Source: Variovorax sp. PAMC28562 (GTDB taxonomy: Bacteria > Pseudomonadota > Gammaproteobacteria > Burkholderiales > Burkholderiaceae_C). From it: a stretch of DNA of 64,000 bases. Positions 43,909-55,477 of this stretch are shown here, piece by piece (position 1 is the first letter of the stretch; each line of letters opens with the position of its first letter). The notes beneath the pieces were generated by a model. That model was given only the letters and a program-made list of their open reading frames with translations, did no database searches and was not told where the DNA came from. The position numbers were made by a program, and so were the translations under genes. The stretch spans positions 2,863,501 through 2,927,500 of the forward strand of contig NZ_CP060296.1 in assembly GCF_014303735.1 (NCBI RefSeq), written 5' to 3'.

Positions 43909-44268
43909 ATGAATCTCGATTCCTACCTTCCAGTCCTGCTGTTCATCCTGGTCGGCGTCGGCGTCGGCATCCTTCCCCAAGCTATCGGTTACGTCCTCGG
44001 CCCCAACCGGCCCGACGCCGCAAAAAACGCGCCCTACGAGTGCGGTTTTGAAGCCTTCGAGGATGCACGCATGAAATTCGATGTGCGCTATTACTTGGTC
44101 GCCATTCTCTTTATCTTGTTCGATCTGGAAATTGCCTTCCTGTTCCCATGGGCTATTGCCCTCAAGGAGATCGGGGCCGTTGGCTTCTGGGCAATGATGA
44201 TCTTTCTCGCCATCCTCGTCGTGGGCTTCGCCTACGAGTGGAAAAAAGGCGCCCTGGATTGGGAATGA
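43909..44268 (+). CDS. nuoA: NADH-quinone oxidoreductase subunit A
   Basis: 119 aa with three membrane helices; the conserved [21 protein letters not shown] loop is intact (residues about 43-63). NuoA belongs to the membrane arm next to the quinone site of complex I. First gene of an unbroken nuoA-N operon on the plus strand. Confidence 0.97.
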   Translation: MNLDSYLPVLLFILVGVGVGILPQAIGYVLGPNRPDAAKNAPYECGFEAFEDARMKFDVRYYLVAILFILFDLEIAFLFPWAIALKEIGAVGFWAMMIFLAILVVGFAYEWKKGALDWE

Positions 44269-44283
44269 AAAGGAATTTGCGCA

Positions 44284-44763
44284 ATGGCCATTGAAGGCGT
44301 CATGAAAGAAGGCTTCGTCACCACCACATACGACTCAGTGGTGAATTGGGCGAAGACCGGATCACTGTGGCCGATGACATTCGGTCTGGCCTGCTGCGCA
44401 GTTGAAATGATGCATGCGGGCGCGGCCCGCTACGACATCGACCGCTTCGGCATGTTGTTTCGGCCGAGTCCGCGTCAGTCCGATCTGATGATCGTGGCGG
44501 GCACGCTCTGCAACAAGATGGCTCCTGCCTTGCGCAAAGTCTACGACCAGATGCCCGAGCCGCGTTGGGTGCTCTCGATGGGATCGTGTGCCAATGGCGG
44601 CGGTTACTACCACTACAGCTATTCCGTCGTGCGTGGTTGCGACCGCATCGTGCCTGTCGACGTGTATGTGCCGGGTTGCCCGCCCACCGCCGAGGCATTG
44701 CTGTACGGAGTGATCCAGTTGCAGCAAAAAATTCGCCGCACCAACACCATTGCCCGCGCCTGA
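44284..44763 (+). CDS. nuoB: NADH-quinone oxidoreductase subunit B
   Basis: 159 aa. It carries the N2 4Fe-4S cluster that donates electrons to quinone: ligands Cys37, Cys38, Cys102 and Cys132 ([23 protein letters not shown]). It is in the peripheral arm at the membrane interface. 15 bp after nuoA. Confidence 0.97.
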   Translation: MAIEGVMKEGFVTTTYDSVVNWAKTGSLWPMTFGLACCAVEMMHAGAARYDIDRFGMLFRPSPRQSDLMIVAGTLCNKMAPALRKVYDQMPEPRWVLSMGSCANGGGYYHYSYSVVRGCDRIVPVDVYVPGCPPTAEALLYGVIQLQQKIRRTNTIARA

Positions 44764-44776
44764 GGAATTGCAAACG

Positions 44777-45385
44777 ATGACGGACTTTGCAATTTCGCCC
44801 GACGCGCTTCTGGCGAACATCACCGAGACGCTGGGCGTCAAGGCCAAGAGCATCAAGCTGGCTTTGGGTGAAGTGACTGTGGTGGTCGACGCTACCGACT
44901 ACATTGAAGCGGCAGTCATGCTGCGCGATGCGCCTGGTTGCCGCTTCGAGCAGCTCATCGATTTGTGCGGGCTCGACTACTCCGAGTACCGCGACGGGGA
45001 ATGGCATGGCGAACGGTTTTGCGTCGTGACGCATCTGCTTTCGGTCAGCCTGAATCAGCGTGTGCGACTCAAGGTGTTCGCACCCAACGAAGATTTGCCG
45101 GTCGTCGATTCTTTGCAGCCTGTGTGGAGTGCCGCGACCTGGTTCGAGCGCGAAGCCTTCGACCTGTACGGCATCGTGTTCGAAGGGCATGACGACTTGC
45201 GCCGCATCCTGACCGACTACGGATTCATCGGCCATCCGTTCCGCAAAGACTTCCCGGTGTCGGGCCACGTCGAAATGCGCTATGACGCCGAGCAGAAGCG
45301 AGTCGTCTATCAACCCGTTTCGATCGAACCGCGAGAGGTCACGCCACGCGTGATTCGCGAAGACAACTACGGCGGACTGCACTGA
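44777..45385 (+). CDS. nuoC: NADH-quinone oxidoreductase subunit C
   Basis: 202 aa, 30 kDa-type subunit of the peripheral arm. Signature [35 protein letters not shown] segment (about residues 113-150) is intact. Start at [12 protein letters not shown]; the earlier frame overlaps nuoB. NuoC is a separate protein here, not fused to NuoD. Stop and nuoD start overlap (TGATG). Confidence 0.97.
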   Translation: MTDFAISPDALLANITETLGVKAKSIKLALGEVTVVVDATDYIEAAVMLRDAPGCRFEQLIDLCGLDYSEYRDGEWHGERFCVVTHLLSVSLNQRVRLKVFAPNEDLPVVDSLQPVWSAATWFEREAFDLYGIVFEGHDDLRRILTDYGFIGHPFRKDFPVSGHVEMRYDAEQKRVVYQPVSIEPREVTPRVIREDNYGGLH

Positions 45386-46638
45386 TGGCGGAAATCAAGA
45401 ATTACACGCTGAACTTCGGCCCGCAGCATCCGGCAGCGCACGGTGTGCTGCGCCTCGTGCTCGAGCTCGACGGCGAAGTCATACAGCGCGCCGATCCGCA
45501 CATCGGTCTGCTGCACCGCGCGACTGAAAAGCTCGCCGAGTCGCGCACGTTCATTCAGTCGTTGCCCTACATGGACCGCCTCGACTACGTGTCGATGATG
45601 AGCAACGAGCACGCGTATTGCCTCGCCATCGAGAAGCTTCTTGGCCTCGAGGTGCCCATCCGGGCGCAGTACATCCGTGTCATGTTCGCTGAGATCACGC
45701 GGTTGCTGAACCATCTGCTGTGGCTGGGTGCGCATGGTCTGGACTGCGGTGCCATGAACGTGCTCATCTATTGCTTTCGCGAGCGTGAAGACCTGTTCGA
45801 CATGTACGAAGCGGTTTCAGGCGCCCGCATGCATGCCGCTTATTTCCGTCCTGGCGGCGTGTATCGCGACTTGCCGGATGCGATGCCGCAATACAAGGTC
45901 AGCAAGATCAAGAACGCCAAGGCGATCGATCGGCTGAACGAAAATCGCCAGGGATCGTTGCTTGATTTCATCGACGATTTCAGCAAGCGCTTTCCGAAGA
46001 TGGTTGACGAGTACGAGACACTTCTCACCGACAACCGCATCTGGAAACAACGCACGGTAGGTATCGGCGTCGTGACACCGGAGCGCGCGTTGAACCTGGG
46101 CTTTACTGGTCCGATGTTGCGTGGTTCCGGCATCGAATGGGATTTGCGCAAGAAGCAGCCGTACGACGTCTACGACCAGATGGATTTCGACATCGCCATC
46201 GGCAAGACTGGCGACTGCTATGACCGCTATCTGGTTCGCATCGAAGAGATGCGCCAGGCCAATCGGATCATCCAGCAGTGCTCTGCCTGGTTGCGCACGA
46301 ACGATGGCCCGGTGATAACCGCCAACCATAAGGTGGCGGCTCCGGCACGCGAATCGATGAAGGCGAACATGGAGGAGTTGATCCACCACTTCAAGCTTTT
46401 CACCGAAGGGTTCCATGTGCCCGAAGGCGAGGCGTATGCCGCTGTCGAGCACCCCAAGGGCGAGTTCGGCATCTACCTAGTGAGCGACGGTGCCAACAAG
46501 CCATACCGCCTCAAGATCCGGCCGCCAGGTTTTCCGCATTTGGCCGCGCTCGACGAGATGGCGCGTGGTCACATGATTGCCGATGCCGTCGCCGTGATCG
46601 GCACGATGGACATCGTGTTCGGCGAAATCGACAGGTGA
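45385..46638 (+). CDS. nuoD: NADH-quinone oxidoreductase subunit D
   Basis: 417 aa, 49 kDa-type subunit that forms the quinone pocket with NuoB; related to [NiFe]-hydrogenase large subunits. Conserved [14 protein letters not shown] near the N-terminus and HIGLLHR (His and Tyr lining the quinone cavity). C-terminal end with [15 protein letters not shown] as usual. Confidence 0.97.
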   Translation: MAEIKNYTLNFGPQHPAAHGVLRLVLELDGEVIQRADPHIGLLHRATEKLAESRTFIQSLPYMDRLDYVSMMSNEHAYCLAIEKLLGLEVPIRAQYIRVMFAEITRLLNHLLWLGAHGLDCGAMNVLIYCFREREDLFDMYEAVSGARMHAAYFRPGGVYRDLPDAMPQYKVSKIKNAKAIDRLNENRQGSLLDFIDDFSKRFPKMVDEYETLLTDNRIWKQRTVGIGVVTPERALNLGFTGPMLRGSGIEWDLRKKQPYDVYDQMDFDIAIGKTGDCYDRYLVRIEEMRQANRIIQQCSAWLRTNDGPVITANHKVAAPARESMKANMEELIHHFKLFTEGFHVPEGEAYAAVEHPKGEFGIYLVSDGANKPYRLKIRPPGFPHLAALDEMARGHMIADAVAVIGTMDIVFGEIDR

Positions 46639-46646
46639 TTCAACCT

Positions 46647-47177
46647 ATGAATTCAGACACCTTGAAGCATGCGTCGGCGCCTCTCTCGCAAGAGATGCTA
46701 GACAAGTTCGCGCGAGAAGTTGCCAAGTACCCGCCTGCAGGCAAAGACTCTGCAGTGATGGCCTGCCTGGCGTTTATCCAGCAGGAAGAAGGCTACGTAA
46801 GCCTGCAGCGCGAGCGTGATGTGGCTGAGTACCTCAGCATGGCGCCGATTGCGGTGCATGAGGTGACGACCTTCTACAACATGTACAACCAGCATCCGGT
46901 GGGCAAGTACAAGCTCAACGTGTGCACCAACCTGCCGTGCCTGTTGCGTGATGGCGCCAAGGCGCTGGCGCATCTCGAAAAGAAGCTGGGTATCGTGATG
47001 GGCGGCACCACGGCCGACGGTTTCTTCACGCTGCAGCAAAGCGAGTGCCTGGGCGCCTGCGCGGACTCGCCGGTCATGCTGGTCAACGACCGCACGATGT
47101 GCAGCTTCATGAGCAACGAAAAGCTCGATCAACTCATTGACGGTTTGCGCGGTGCAACCACCGGAGAGGCTTCCTGA
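46647..47177 (+). CDS. nuoE: NADH-quinone oxidoreductase subunit E
   Basis: 176 aa, 24 kDa-type subunit. It holds the N1a [2Fe-2S] cluster on Cys93, Cys98, Cys134 and Cys138 (CTNLPC, ECLGAC). Start taken at the ATG; a GTG four codons earlier overlaps the nuoD stop and is possible. It overlaps nuoF by 1 bp. Confidence 0.96.
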   Translation: MNSDTLKHASAPLSQEMLDKFAREVAKYPPAGKDSAVMACLAFIQQEEGYVSLQRERDVAEYLSMAPIAVHEVTTFYNMYNQHPVGKYKLNVCTNLPCLLRDGAKALAHLEKKLGIVMGGTTADGFFTLQQSECLGACADSPVMLVNDRTMCSFMSNEKLDQLIDGLRGATTGEAS

Positions 47178-48517
47178 TGTCGCCCGATCAAGTGCTTTCA
47201 CAGTTTCAGGCAACGGGCGTTCAGACCTGTTTCCATGACCGACATATCGGCGCACAGATCTACGCCGGGCTCGATGGCACCAACTGGCGCCTGTCCGACT
47301 ACGAAGCGCGCGGCGGCTACGCAGCATTGCGCAAAATCCTGAACGAGGGCATGACCTCTGACCAGGTGATCGCCGAAGTCAAGGCATCGGGCTTGCGTGG
47401 CCGCGGCGGTGCGGGCTTTCCGACGGGGCTCAAGTGGAGCTTCATGCCGCGCCAGTTTCCGGGCCAGAAGTATCTTGTCTGTAACTCGGACGAGGGCGAG
47501 CCAGGAACTTGCAAAGACCGCGACATCCTCCAGTTCAATCCGCACATCGTGATCGAAGGCATGGCGATCGCCGCATTCGCGATGGGCATCAGCGTCGGCT
47601 ACAACTACATCCACGGCGAGATCTTCACGAGCTACGACCGCTTCGAAGAAGCGCTGGAAGAAGCACGCGCTGCCGGCTACCTTGGCGACGGCATCATGGG
47701 CAGCACGTACAACTTCCAGTTGCATGCAGCGCATGGTTTTGGCGCGTACATCTGCGGGGAAGAAACCGCCTTGCTCGAATCGCTCGAAGGCAAGAAGGGG
47801 CAGCCGCGCTTCAAGCCGCCGTTCCCGGCTAGCTTCGGTCTCTACGGCAAGCCGACGACGATCAACAACACAGAGACCTTCGCGGCCGTGCCGTGGATCA
47901 TCCGCAACGGCGGATCGGCGTACCTCGAATGCGGCAAGCCGAACAACGGCGGCACCAAGATCTATTCGGTCAGCGGCGATGTCGAGTTGCCCGGCAACTA
48001 TGAAGTGCCAATGGGCACACCGTTCAGCAAGCTTCTGGAACTGGCAGGCGGCGTTCGCAAGGGCCGCACGCTCAAGGCGGTGATCCCCGGTGGTTCTTCA
48101 TCACCAGTGCTGCCGGCGGCAATCATGATGGATTGCACGATGGACTACGACTCCATCGCCAAGGCCGGCTCGATGCTCGGCTCGGGCGCGGTCATCGTTA
48201 TGGACGACAGCCGCTCGATGGTCGAGTCGCTACGCCGCTTGTCGTACTTCTACATGCACGAGTCGTGCGGTCAATGCACGCCGTGTCGCGAAGGCACCGG
48301 CTGGCTCTGGCGGGTGGTCGACCGCATCCACAACGGTCTTGGCAAGCAAACCGACATGGACCTGCTGAACTCCGTCGCCGACAACATCCAGGGTCGCACG
48401 ATTTGCGCATTGGGCGACGCCGCCGCGATGCCGGTGCGCGCCATGATCAAGCACTTCCGCCACGAGTTCGAGGCACTGATTCCGGGCTATGCGCCCAATG
48501 CGGCTGCCAAAGCCTGA
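47177..48517 (+). CDS. nuoF: NADH-quinone oxidoreductase subunit F
   Basis: 446 aa, the NADH-oxidising subunit. FMN/NADH site [13 protein letters not shown] (about residue 75) and [14 protein letters not shown], and the N3 4Fe-4S ligands in [11 protein letters not shown] (about residue 360) plus a C-terminal Cys. It forms the tip of the peripheral arm with NuoE and NuoG. Confidence 0.97.
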   Translation: MSPDQVLSQFQATGVQTCFHDRHIGAQIYAGLDGTNWRLSDYEARGGYAALRKILNEGMTSDQVIAEVKASGLRGRGGAGFPTGLKWSFMPRQFPGQKYLVCNSDEGEPGTCKDRDILQFNPHIVIEGMAIAAFAMGISVGYNYIHGEIFTSYDRFEEALEEARAAGYLGDGIMGSTYNFQLHAAHGFGAYICGEETALLESLEGKKGQPRFKPPFPASFGLYGKPTTINNTETFAAVPWIIRNGGSAYLECGKPNNGGTKIYSVSGDVELPGNYEVPMGTPFSKLLELAGGVRKGRTLKAVIPGGSSSPVLPAAIMMDCTMDYDSIAKAGSMLGSGAVIVMDDSRSMVESLRRLSYFYMHESCGQCTPCREGTGWLWRVVDRIHNGLGKQTDMDLLNSVADNIQGRTICALGDAAAMPVRAMIKHFRHEFEALIPGYAPNAAAKA

Positions 48518-48533
48518 GGCCCGGTAAACAAAA

Positions 48534-50699
48534 ATGGTTGAAATCGAACTCGACGGCAAGAAGGTCGAAATCATCGAGGGCAGCATGATCATGCATGCGG
48601 CCGACAAGGCGGGGACGTACATCCCGCACTTCTGCTATCACAAGAAGCTCAGCATCGCGGCCAACTGCCGCATGTGCCTGGTCGACGTCGAGAAGGCGCC
48701 CAAGCCGATGCCGGCCTGCGCTACGCCCGTGACGCAGGGCATGATCGTTCGCACCAAGAGCGAAAAGGCCATCAAGGCGCAGCAGTCCGTGATGGAGTTT
48801 TTGCTCATCAACCATCCGCTCGACTGCCCGATCTGCGACCAGGGCGGCGAATGCCAGTTGCAGGACCTGGCGGTCGGCTACGGTGGATCGAGCTCGCGCT
48901 ACGAAGAAGAAAAGCGCGTGGTCTTTCACAAGGACGTCGGCCCGCTGATCAGCATGGAAGAGATGAGCCGCTGCATCCATTGCACGCGCTGTGTCCGCTT
49001 CGGCCAGGAGGTGGCAGGCGTGATGGAACTCGGCATGTCGCACCGTGGCGAGCACGCCGAGATCGAAACCTTCGTCGGTGACTCTGTCGACTCCGAACTG
49101 TCCGGCAACATGATCGACATCTGTCCGGTCGGCGCACTGACCAGCAAGCCGTTTCGGTACAGTGCCCGCACGTGGGAACTGTCGCGCCGCAAGTCGGTGA
49201 GTCCGCACGACTCGACCGGTGCCAACCTGATCGTCCAGGTCAAGAACAACAAGGTGATGCGCGTCGTTCCACTGGAGAATGAAGATGTCAACGAATGCTG
49301 GATCGCCGACCGCGACCGTTTCTCGTATGAAGCGCTCAACGGTCCCGAGCGCCTGACGCAGCCCATGCTGAAGCAGGGTGGCCAATGGCAGCAAGTCGAC
49401 TGGCAAACCGCGCTTGAATACGTTGCCAACGGTCTGAAGCAGATCAAGACCGATCACGGCCCACAAAGCATCGGCACGCTGGTGAGCCCGCACAGTACGC
49501 TCGAAGAACTGCAACTCGCGACCCTGCTGACACGCGAACTCGGCAGCGACAACATCGACTACCGCCTGCGCAACGCAGAGTTCGGCGCGTTCGAAGGCAT
49601 TCGTTGGCTCGGCACATCGATCGCATCGTTGTCGCAACTGCAGCGCGTGCTGGTCATCGGTTCTAACCTGCGTAAAGAGCACCCGCTGTTTGCACAGCGC
49701 ATTCGTCAATCGGTGCGCAAGGGCGGGGCGCTCAGCGTCGTCACGTCGGCCACGTTGATGGCCGATGACGACGCGTGGGCAATGAAGGCGGGCAGCGTTG
49801 TGCGCGTGGGCGCCGAACAGTGGTTTGCCGCGTTGGCAGGCATCGCTTCCGCCATCGGGCAAAGCGCTGGCACCACCTCGCCAGTCGAAACCAAAGATGC
49901 ACCGAGCGATGTGGCGCAAGCCATTGCAAAGTCGCTGCTCAGCGGCGAGCGCAAAGCCATCCTGCTAGGCAATGCCGCCGCACACCACGCCGACGCGGGC
50001 GCGCTGCTTGCGCTGGCCCAGTGGATTGGCGCACAGACCGGCGCGAGCGTCGGTTACCTGACCGAAGCGGCCAATACGGTCGGCGCCCAACTCGTCGGCG
50101 CGATGCCGAAAAGCAATGGCCTGAACGCCGCGCAAATGATGTCGGGCGGCCTCAAGGCGGCGCTGATCCTCAACAACGAACCGGTGTTCGACTCCGCCAT
50201 CGGTGCTGCGGCATCCGATGCTCTGTTCAAAGCTCAGATGGTCGTGACGTTGAGCCCGTTCAAGGCCAATCTGGAATTCAGCGATGTGCTGTTGCCCATC
50301 GCGCCGTTCACAGAAACGCCGGGTACGTTCGTCAACGCCGAAGGCCGGCTGCAGAGCTTCCATGCGGTGGTCAAGCCGCTCGGCGAAGCGCGTCCCGCGT
50401 GGAAAGTGCTGCGCGTGCTTGCCAATTTGCTCGGTCTTCAAGGCTTCGCATTCGAGTCGACGGCAGACGTGCTTCGCAGTATTGGCGAGGGTACGCAGGT
50501 GTCGGCCGACAAGCTGAGCAACGCTACGCAAGCTCTTGCAGCGGCGTCGAGCGAAACTGCTGCGGCACCCGTGGTGGCCAGCATCTATCAGCTCGACTCT
50601 ATCGTCCGGCGCGCGCCGTCGCTGCAGCTCACCGCTGATGCTCGCAGCACCTACGACCGGCGCCACGCAGTCCCGGCCGCAGAGGCGCTGGCATCATGA
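48534..50699 (+). CDS. nuoG: NADH-quinone oxidoreductase subunit G
   Basis: 721 aa. N-terminal [2Fe-2S] N1b ligands Cys34, Cys45, Cys48 and Cys62; then the His/Cys N5 and Cys N4 sites ([36 protein letters not shown]), followed by a molybdopterin-oxidoreductase-like domain that carries no cofactor in complex I. The extra N7 cluster of E. coli-type NuoG is not evident. It overlaps nuoH by 4 bp (ATGA). Confidence 0.96.
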   Translation: MVEIELDGKKVEIIEGSMIMHAADKAGTYIPHFCYHKKLSIAANCRMCLVDVEKAPKPMPACATPVTQGMIVRTKSEKAIKAQQSVMEFLLINHPLDCPICDQGGECQLQDLAVGYGGSSSRYEEEKRVVFHKDVGPLISMEEMSRCIHCTRCVRFGQEVAGVMELGMSHRGEHAEIETFVGDSVDSELSGNMIDICPVGALTSKPFRYSARTWELSRRKSVSPHDSTGANLIVQVKNNKVMRVVPLENEDVNECWIADRDRFSYEALNGPERLTQPMLKQGGQWQQVDWQTALEYVANGLKQIKTDHGPQSIGTLVSPHSTLEELQLATLLTRELGSDNIDYRLRNAEFGAFEGIRWLGTSIASLSQLQRVLVIGSNLRKEHPLFAQRIRQSVRKGGALSVVTSATLMADDDAWAMKAGSVVRVGAEQWFAALAGIASAIGQSAGTTSPVETKDAPSDVAQAIAKSLLSGERKAILLGNAAAHHADAGALLALAQWIGAQTGASVGYLTEAANTVGAQLVGAMPKSNGLNAAQMMSGGLKAALILNNEPVFDSAIGAAASDALFKAQMVVTLSPFKANLEFSDVLLPIAPFTETPGTFVNAEGRLQSFHAVVKPLGEARPAWKVLRVLANLLGLQGFAFESTADVLRSIGEGTQVSADKLSNATQALAAASSETAAAPVVASIYQLDSIVRRAPSLQLTADARSTYDRRHAVPAAEALAS

Positions 50700-51772
50700 T
50701 CGACGCGATTTTCGGCTTCGGCCATGACCTGATAGGGGCTGGCTGGTGGACCGCCGTGGTCTGGCCAATCGTCTGGACGCTCATCAAGATCGTCGTGGTG
50801 GTGCTGCCGTTGATGGGCGCCGTGGCCTACCTCACGCTGTGGGAACGCAAGGCGATCGGCTTCACGCAAATCCGCATCGGGCCAAACCGCACCGGCCCGT
50901 TCGGCTTGCTGCAGCCCATCGCGGACGCGCTCAAATTGATGACCAAGGAAATCATCATTCCGACGGTCGCCAACAAAGGCCTGTTCCTGCTCGGCCCGAT
51001 CATGACGATCATGCCGGCGCTGGCGGCTTGGGCCGTGATTCCGTTTGGGCCTGAAGTCGCGTTGGCCAACATCAACGCCGGGCTGTTGTTCGTCATGGCC
51101 ATCACCTCGCTGGAGGTCTATGGCGTGATCATTGCTGGTTGGGCTTCAAATTCGAAGTACGCGTTTCTTGGTGCACTTCGCGCATCGGCGCAAATGGTCA
51201 GCTACGAAATTGCGATGGGCTTCTGCTTCGTCGTCGTGCTGATGGTGTCGGCCAGTCTCAACATGACCGACATCGTGATGGGGCAGGGCAGGGGCACCTT
51301 CGCATCGATGGGCGTCGGTTTGCTGTCGTGGAACTGGTTGTCGTTGCTGCCAATCTTCGTCGTCTACTTCATCTCCGGCCTGGCAGAGACCAACCGTCAC
51401 CCGTTCGACGTGGTCGAAGGTGAGTCCGAGATCGTCGCGGGCCACATGATCGAATACTCGGGCATGAGCTTTGCCATGTTCTTTCTCGCCGAATACGCCA
51501 ATATGTGGCTGGTTTCGATCCTGACCGTTATCCTGTTCCTGGGCGGCTGGTTGCCGCCGTTCGAGTTCCTCAGCTTCATTCCGGGCTGGATCTGGCTGGG
51601 CATCAAGACCTTCTGCGTGGTCACGATGTTCCTGTGGGTTCGCTCGACCTTCCCGCGCTTTCGCTATGACCAGATCATGCGGCTCGGTTGGAAGATCTTC
51701 ATTCCGATCACGCTCGTGTGGCTGGTCGTGGTCGGCGCTTGGATGCAGACCCCTTTCAACATCTGGAAATAA
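50696..51772 (+). CDS. nuoH: NADH-quinone oxidoreductase subunit H
   Basis: 358 aa, about eight membrane helices. It forms the entrance to the quinone chamber; the conserved [20 protein letters not shown] and [20 protein letters not shown] loops are intact, the latter holding the acidic residues linking quinone reduction to proton pumping. Confidence 0.97.
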   Translation: MIDAIFGFGHDLIGAGWWTAVVWPIVWTLIKIVVVVLPLMGAVAYLTLWERKAIGFTQIRIGPNRTGPFGLLQPIADALKLMTKEIIIPTVANKGLFLLGPIMTIMPALAAWAVIPFGPEVALANINAGLLFVMAITSLEVYGVIIAGWASNSKYAFLGALRASAQMVSYEIAMGFCFVVVLMVSASLNMTDIVMGQGRGTFASMGVGLLSWNWLSLLPIFVVYFISGLAETNRHPFDVVEGESEIVAGHMIEYSGMSFAMFFLAEYANMWLVSILTVILFLGGWLPPFEFLSFIPGWIWLGIKTFCVVTMFLWVRSTFPRFRYDQIMRLGWKIFIPITLVWLVVVGAWMQTPFNIWK

Positions 51773-51783
51773 ACGGAACTGCC

Positions 51784-52326
51784 ATGACTGCGCCCACCGC
51801 CAGCGCGATTGCGCGCTCTTCTACGATCCCGTCCGCGCCTTTCTCCTTGAAAGACTTTCTCGGCAGCTTCATGCTGTTCGAGTTGTTCAAGGGCTTGGCG
51901 ATCACCGGAAAATATGCTTTCGCCCGCAAGATCACGGTCCAGTTCCCAGAAGAAAAGACGCCGCAGTCGCCGCGCTTTCGTGGGCTGCATGCACTTCGTC
52001 GCTATGAGAACGGGGAAGAGCGATGCATCGGCTGCAAGCTTTGCGAGGCCGTCTGCCCCGCGCTGGCGATCACTATCGAAACCGATGTGCGTGACGACGG
52101 CTCGCGCCGCACCACTCGCTACGACATCGACCTGACCAAGTGCATCTTCTGCGGCTTCTGCGAAGAGAGTTGCCCGGTCGATTCGATTGTCGAAACGCAC
52201 ATCTTCGAATACCACGGTGAGAAACGCGGCGACCTGTACTTCACCAAAGACATGTTGCTTGCCGTGGGCGATCGCTACGAAAAAGAGATCGCGGCCAACA
52301 AGGCTGCCGACGCCAAATACCGCTGA
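51784..52326 (+). CDS. nuoI: NADH-quinone oxidoreductase subunit I
   Basis: 180 aa, ferredoxin-like 23 kDa-type subunit with two 4Fe-4S clusters (N6a, N6b): Cys81/84/87 with Cys130, and Cys120/123/126 with Cys91. Start at [13 protein letters not shown]; the longer frame lies inside nuoH. It passes electrons to N2 in NuoB. The N-terminal 20 residues are variable. Confidence 0.96.
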   Translation: MTAPTASAIARSSTIPSAPFSLKDFLGSFMLFELFKGLAITGKYAFARKITVQFPEEKTPQSPRFRGLHALRRYENGEERCIGCKLCEAVCPALAITIETDVRDDGSRRTTRYDIDLTKCIFCGFCEESCPVDSIVETHIFEYHGEKRGDLYFTKDMLLAVGDRYEKEIAANKAADAKYR

Positions 52327-52362
52327 GGCGGATTGGTCCAAAACTCGCAACCAACTCGCTCC

Positions 52363-53046
52363 ATGGACGTCAAGACCGGTCTGTTTTATCTATTTGCCGC
52401 GGTGCTGCTGTTTGCATCCTTCCGCGTCATCACATCGCGCAATCCCGTGTATGCGGCGCTGTATTTGGTGCTTGCATTTTTTCAGGCGTCTGCGATCTGG
52501 CTGTTGTTGCGCGCGGAGTTTCTGGCCATCGCGCTGGTGTTGGTCTATGTCGGCGCGGTGATGGTTTTGTTCCTGTTTGTTGTGATGATGCTCGACATCA
52601 ATGTCGACAGCTTGCGTGAGGGCTTTTGGAAGCACTTCCCGCTGGCGGCGGCGGTCGGCGCGATCATCGCGCTCGAGATGGCCGGCGTGTTGATGGGCGG
52701 TTTCCGCCTCAACGAGTCGCCGCATGCTATGGCTTCGGCTGCCGGCAGTTCGAACACGCTGGAACTCGGCAAGTTGCTGTACAGCCAGTATCTCTATCCC
52801 CTTGAAATCGCGGCCGTCATCTTGCTGGTCGCCATCATTGCCGCTATCGCGCTGACGTTGCGCACACGCAAGGACAGCAAGCACATGAACCCGTCGGATC
52901 AGGTCCGCGTCAAGGCGCGCGACCGCGTACGCGTCGTGCAAATGGGCGTCACTCGGCCGGCGCAACCGGTCGTGCCGGTCACACCTGCTGCATCTGTCGC
53001 AGCCGCAGCACCCACGACATCTGCGACAGGGGGCACCAAGGCATGA
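52363..53046 (+). CDS. nuoJ: NADH-quinone oxidoreductase subunit J
   Basis: 227 aa, five membrane helices ([17 protein letters not shown] at the start; [19 protein letters not shown] in the middle, with the pi-bulge region typical of NuoJ). Start at [10 protein letters not shown]; the upstream TTG start is less likely. The last 45 residues are Ala/Pro/Thr-rich beyond the usual core. It overlaps nuoK by 4 bp. Confidence 0.95.
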   Translation: MDVKTGLFYLFAAVLLFASFRVITSRNPVYAALYLVLAFFQASAIWLLLRAEFLAIALVLVYVGAVMVLFLFVVMMLDINVDSLREGFWKHFPLAAAVGAIIALEMAGVLMGGFRLNESPHAMASAAGSSNTLELGKLLYSQYLYPLEIAAVILLVAIIAAIALTLRTRKDSKHMNPSDQVRVKARDRVRVVQMGVTRPAQPVVPVTPAASVAAAAPTTSATGGTKA

Positions 53047-53351
53047 CACTTTCGCTCGGACACTTTCTATCGCTGGGTGCGATGCTCTTCGCGTTGTCGG
53101 TCATCGGTATCTTTCTGAACCGTAAGAATCTGATCGTGCTCTTGATGTGCATCGAGCTGATGCTTCTTGCGGTCAACACCAACTTCGTCGCGTTCTCGTA
53201 CTACCTCGGCGACATGCATGGTCAGATTTTCGTGTTCTTCATTCTGACGGTGGCGGCGGCAGAGTCGGCCATCGGCCTGGCGCTGCTGGTGCTGCTGTTT
53301 CGCAACAAGTCGAGCATCAACGTCGACGAGCTCAACTCGCTCAAGGGCTAA
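53043..53351 (+). CDS. nuoK: NADH-quinone oxidoreductase subunit K
   Basis: 102 aa, three membrane helices; conserved glutamates in the second and third helices ([23 protein letters not shown]) that form part of the E-channel proton path. Membrane arm of complex I, MrpC-like. Confidence 0.97.
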   Translation: MTLSLGHFLSLGAMLFALSVIGIFLNRKNLIVLLMCIELMLLAVNTNFVAFSYYLGDMHGQIFVFFILTVAAAESAIGLALLVLLFRNKSSINVDELNSLKG

Positions 53352-53362
53352 GAGTTTCAACC

Positions 53363-55450
53363 ATGAGCGCAACGCTTTCTGCATCCACCCTGCTGGCCGT
53401 GCCCCTGGCGCCGCTGGTCGGCTCCGTCATCGCCGGTCTGTTCGGCACGAAGTTCGGCGGAAATCACATCGGCCGCAAAGTCACGCATTGGCTGACCATC
53501 CTCGGCGTCCTGGTGGCTTTCGTCATTTCGGCCCTGACGCTCAAAAGCGTCGTCGTCGACGGCGCTCGTTTCAACGCGACGTTGTACGAATGGATGGTGG
53601 TTGGCGGCCTGAAGATGGAAGTCGGCTTTCTGGTCGACGGCCTGACCGCGATGATGATGTGCGTTGTCACCTTCGTCTCGCTCATGGTGCACATCTACAC
53701 CATCGGCTACATGGAGGAAGACGAAGGCTACAACCGCTTCTTCTCGTACATCTCGCTTTTCACCTTCTCGATGCTGATGCTCGTCATGAGCAACAACATG
53801 CTGCAGTTGTTTTTCGGCTGGGAGGCGGTGGGCCTGGTGTCGTATCTGTTGATCGGCTTCTGGTTCAACAAGCCGACAGCCATCTTCGCGAACATGAAGG
53901 CGTTTCTGGTCAACCGAGTGGGCGACTTCGGTTTCATCCTGGGCATTGGACTGGTCGCGGCATACGCTGGCACGCTGAACTACGGTGAAGCCTTCCTCAA
54001 GGCCGACAGCTTGGCTACGCTCACCTTTCCCGGTACCGACTGGATGCTGATCACCGTGATCTGCATCTGCCTGTTCATCGGCGCGATGGGCAAGAGTGCG
54101 CAGTTTCCGCTGCACGTCTGGCTGCCCGATTCGATGGAAGGCCCGACCCCGATCTCGGCATTGATCCACGCAGCGACCATGGTGACAGCCGGCATCTTCA
54201 TGGTGGCGCGCATGTCGCCGTTGTTCGAGTTGAGCGACACCGCGTTGAGTTTCATCATGGTGATCGGTGCTATCACCGCGCTGTTCATGGGCTTCCTCGG
54301 AATCATCCAGAACGACATCAAGCGCGTCATCGCGTATTCCACGCTTTCGCAACTCGGCTACATGACGGTCGCGCTCGGCGCCTCGGCCTATTCGGTCGCG
54401 GTGTTTCACCTGATGACGCACGCCTTCTTCAAGGCACTGCTGTTTCTCGGCGCCGGCTCGGTCATCATCGGCATGCACCACAACCAGGACATCCGCTGGA
54501 TGGGCGGCGTGCGCAAGTACATGCCGATCACCTGGATCACCTTCCTGCTCGGCTCGTTGGCGCTGATCGGCACGCCGTTTTTCGCCGGCTTCTACTCCAA
54601 GGACAGCATCATCGAAGTGGTGCACGAGAGCCATTTGTGGGGTTCCGGCTTTGCCTACTTTGCCGTGCTGGCCGGTGTATTCATCACCGCGTTCTATTCG
54701 TTCCGGCTCTACTTCCTGGTGTTTCATGGCAAAGAGCGCTACGACCAGAATCCGGACACGCATCACGATGCACACGCGACGCATGACGCGCACGACGAAC
54801 ACGCAAGCCACGACGAGCCCAACGTGTCGCACGACGCCCACGGCCATGACCCGCACGCCAAGCCTCACGAGTCACCCTGGGTGGTCTGGCTGCCGCTCGT
54901 GTTGCTGGCCATTCCATCCGTGGTGATCGGCTTCCTCACGATCAAGCCAATGTTGTACGGCGGCTTCTTCAAGGACGCGATCCTGATCGATGCGGAAAAA
55001 CATCCGGCTATGGAGGAATTGGCTCAAGGCTTCGAGCACGCCGGTTCAGCCGTCGGCATGGCCCTGCACGGTTTCACCGCGCTGCCGTTCTGGCTCGCGC
55101 TGGCGGGCGTCGTGTTGTCCTGGTACATGTACATGATCAATCCGGCCTTGCCGGCGGCGATCAAGCGCACGTGCGGTCCGGTCTACCGTCTGCTCGAGAA
55201 CAAGTATTACCTCGACTGGATCAACGAGAACATCGTCGCGCGCGGTGCGCGGGCACTCGGCACCGGTCTGTGGAAGGGCGGCGACCAAGCCATCATCGAT
55301 GGCGCCCTCGTCAATGGCTCATGGAAGCTGGTCGGTCGCATTTCCGGTGCGGTGCGCTGGCTGCAGTCCGGCTACATCTACCACTACGCTTTCGCGATGC
55401 TGTTGGGCATCTTCGTTTTGATGACGTACTTCGTCTGGTTCAACCGCTAA
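53363..55450 (+). CDS. nuoL: NADH-quinone oxidoreductase subunit L
   Basis: 695 aa, distal antiporter-like pump. Start at MSATLSASTLLAVP; the longer frame lies in nuoK. Proton_antipo_M core (about 130-430) with WEAVGLVSYLLIGFW and GKSAQFPLHVWLPDSMEGPTPISALIHAATMV (conserved Lys/His), and the long C-terminal amphipathic helix. A hydrophilic His/Asp-rich insertion (about residues 465-505, many HD and HA pairs) sits before the last helices. Confidence 0.96.
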   Translation: MSATLSASTLLAVPLAPLVGSVIAGLFGTKFGGNHIGRKVTHWLTILGVLVAFVISALTLKSVVVDGARFNATLYEWMVVGGLKMEVGFLVDGLTAMMMCVVTFVSLMVHIYTIGYMEEDEGYNRFFSYISLFTFSMLMLVMSNNMLQLFFGWEAVGLVSYLLIGFWFNKPTAIFANMKAFLVNRVGDFGFILGIGLVAAYAGTLNYGEAFLKADSLATLTFPGTDWMLITVICICLFIGAMGKSAQFPLHVWLPDSMEGPTPISALIHAATMVTAGIFMVARMSPLFELSDTALSFIMVIGAITALFMGFLGIIQNDIKRVIAYSTLSQLGYMTVALGASAYSVAVFHLMTHAFFKALLFLGAGSVIIGMHHNQDIRWMGGVRKYMPITWITFLLGSLALIGTPFFAGFYSKDSIIEVVHESHLWGSGFAYFAVLAGVFITAFYSFRLYFLVFHGKERYDQNPDTHHDAHATHDAHDEHASHDEPNVSHDAHGHDPHAKPHESPWVVWLPLVLLAIPSVVIGFLTIKPMLYGGFFKDAILIDAEKHPAMEELAQGFEHAGSAVGMALHGFTALPFWLALAGVVLSWYMYMINPALPAAIKRTCGPVYRLLENKYYLDWINENIVARGARALGTGLWKGGDQAIIDGALVNGSWKLVGRISGAVRWLQSGYIYHYAFAMLLGIFVLMTYFVWFNR

Positions 55451-55477
55451 ATTGCCGAGCGCTGGAGAAAAATAAAA

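Noticed and set aside
48447-49919. 490-aa ORF antisense to nuoG, and similar ones over nuoL, nuoM and nuoN
   Set aside because: Charged low-complexity shadows of well-identified complex I genes.
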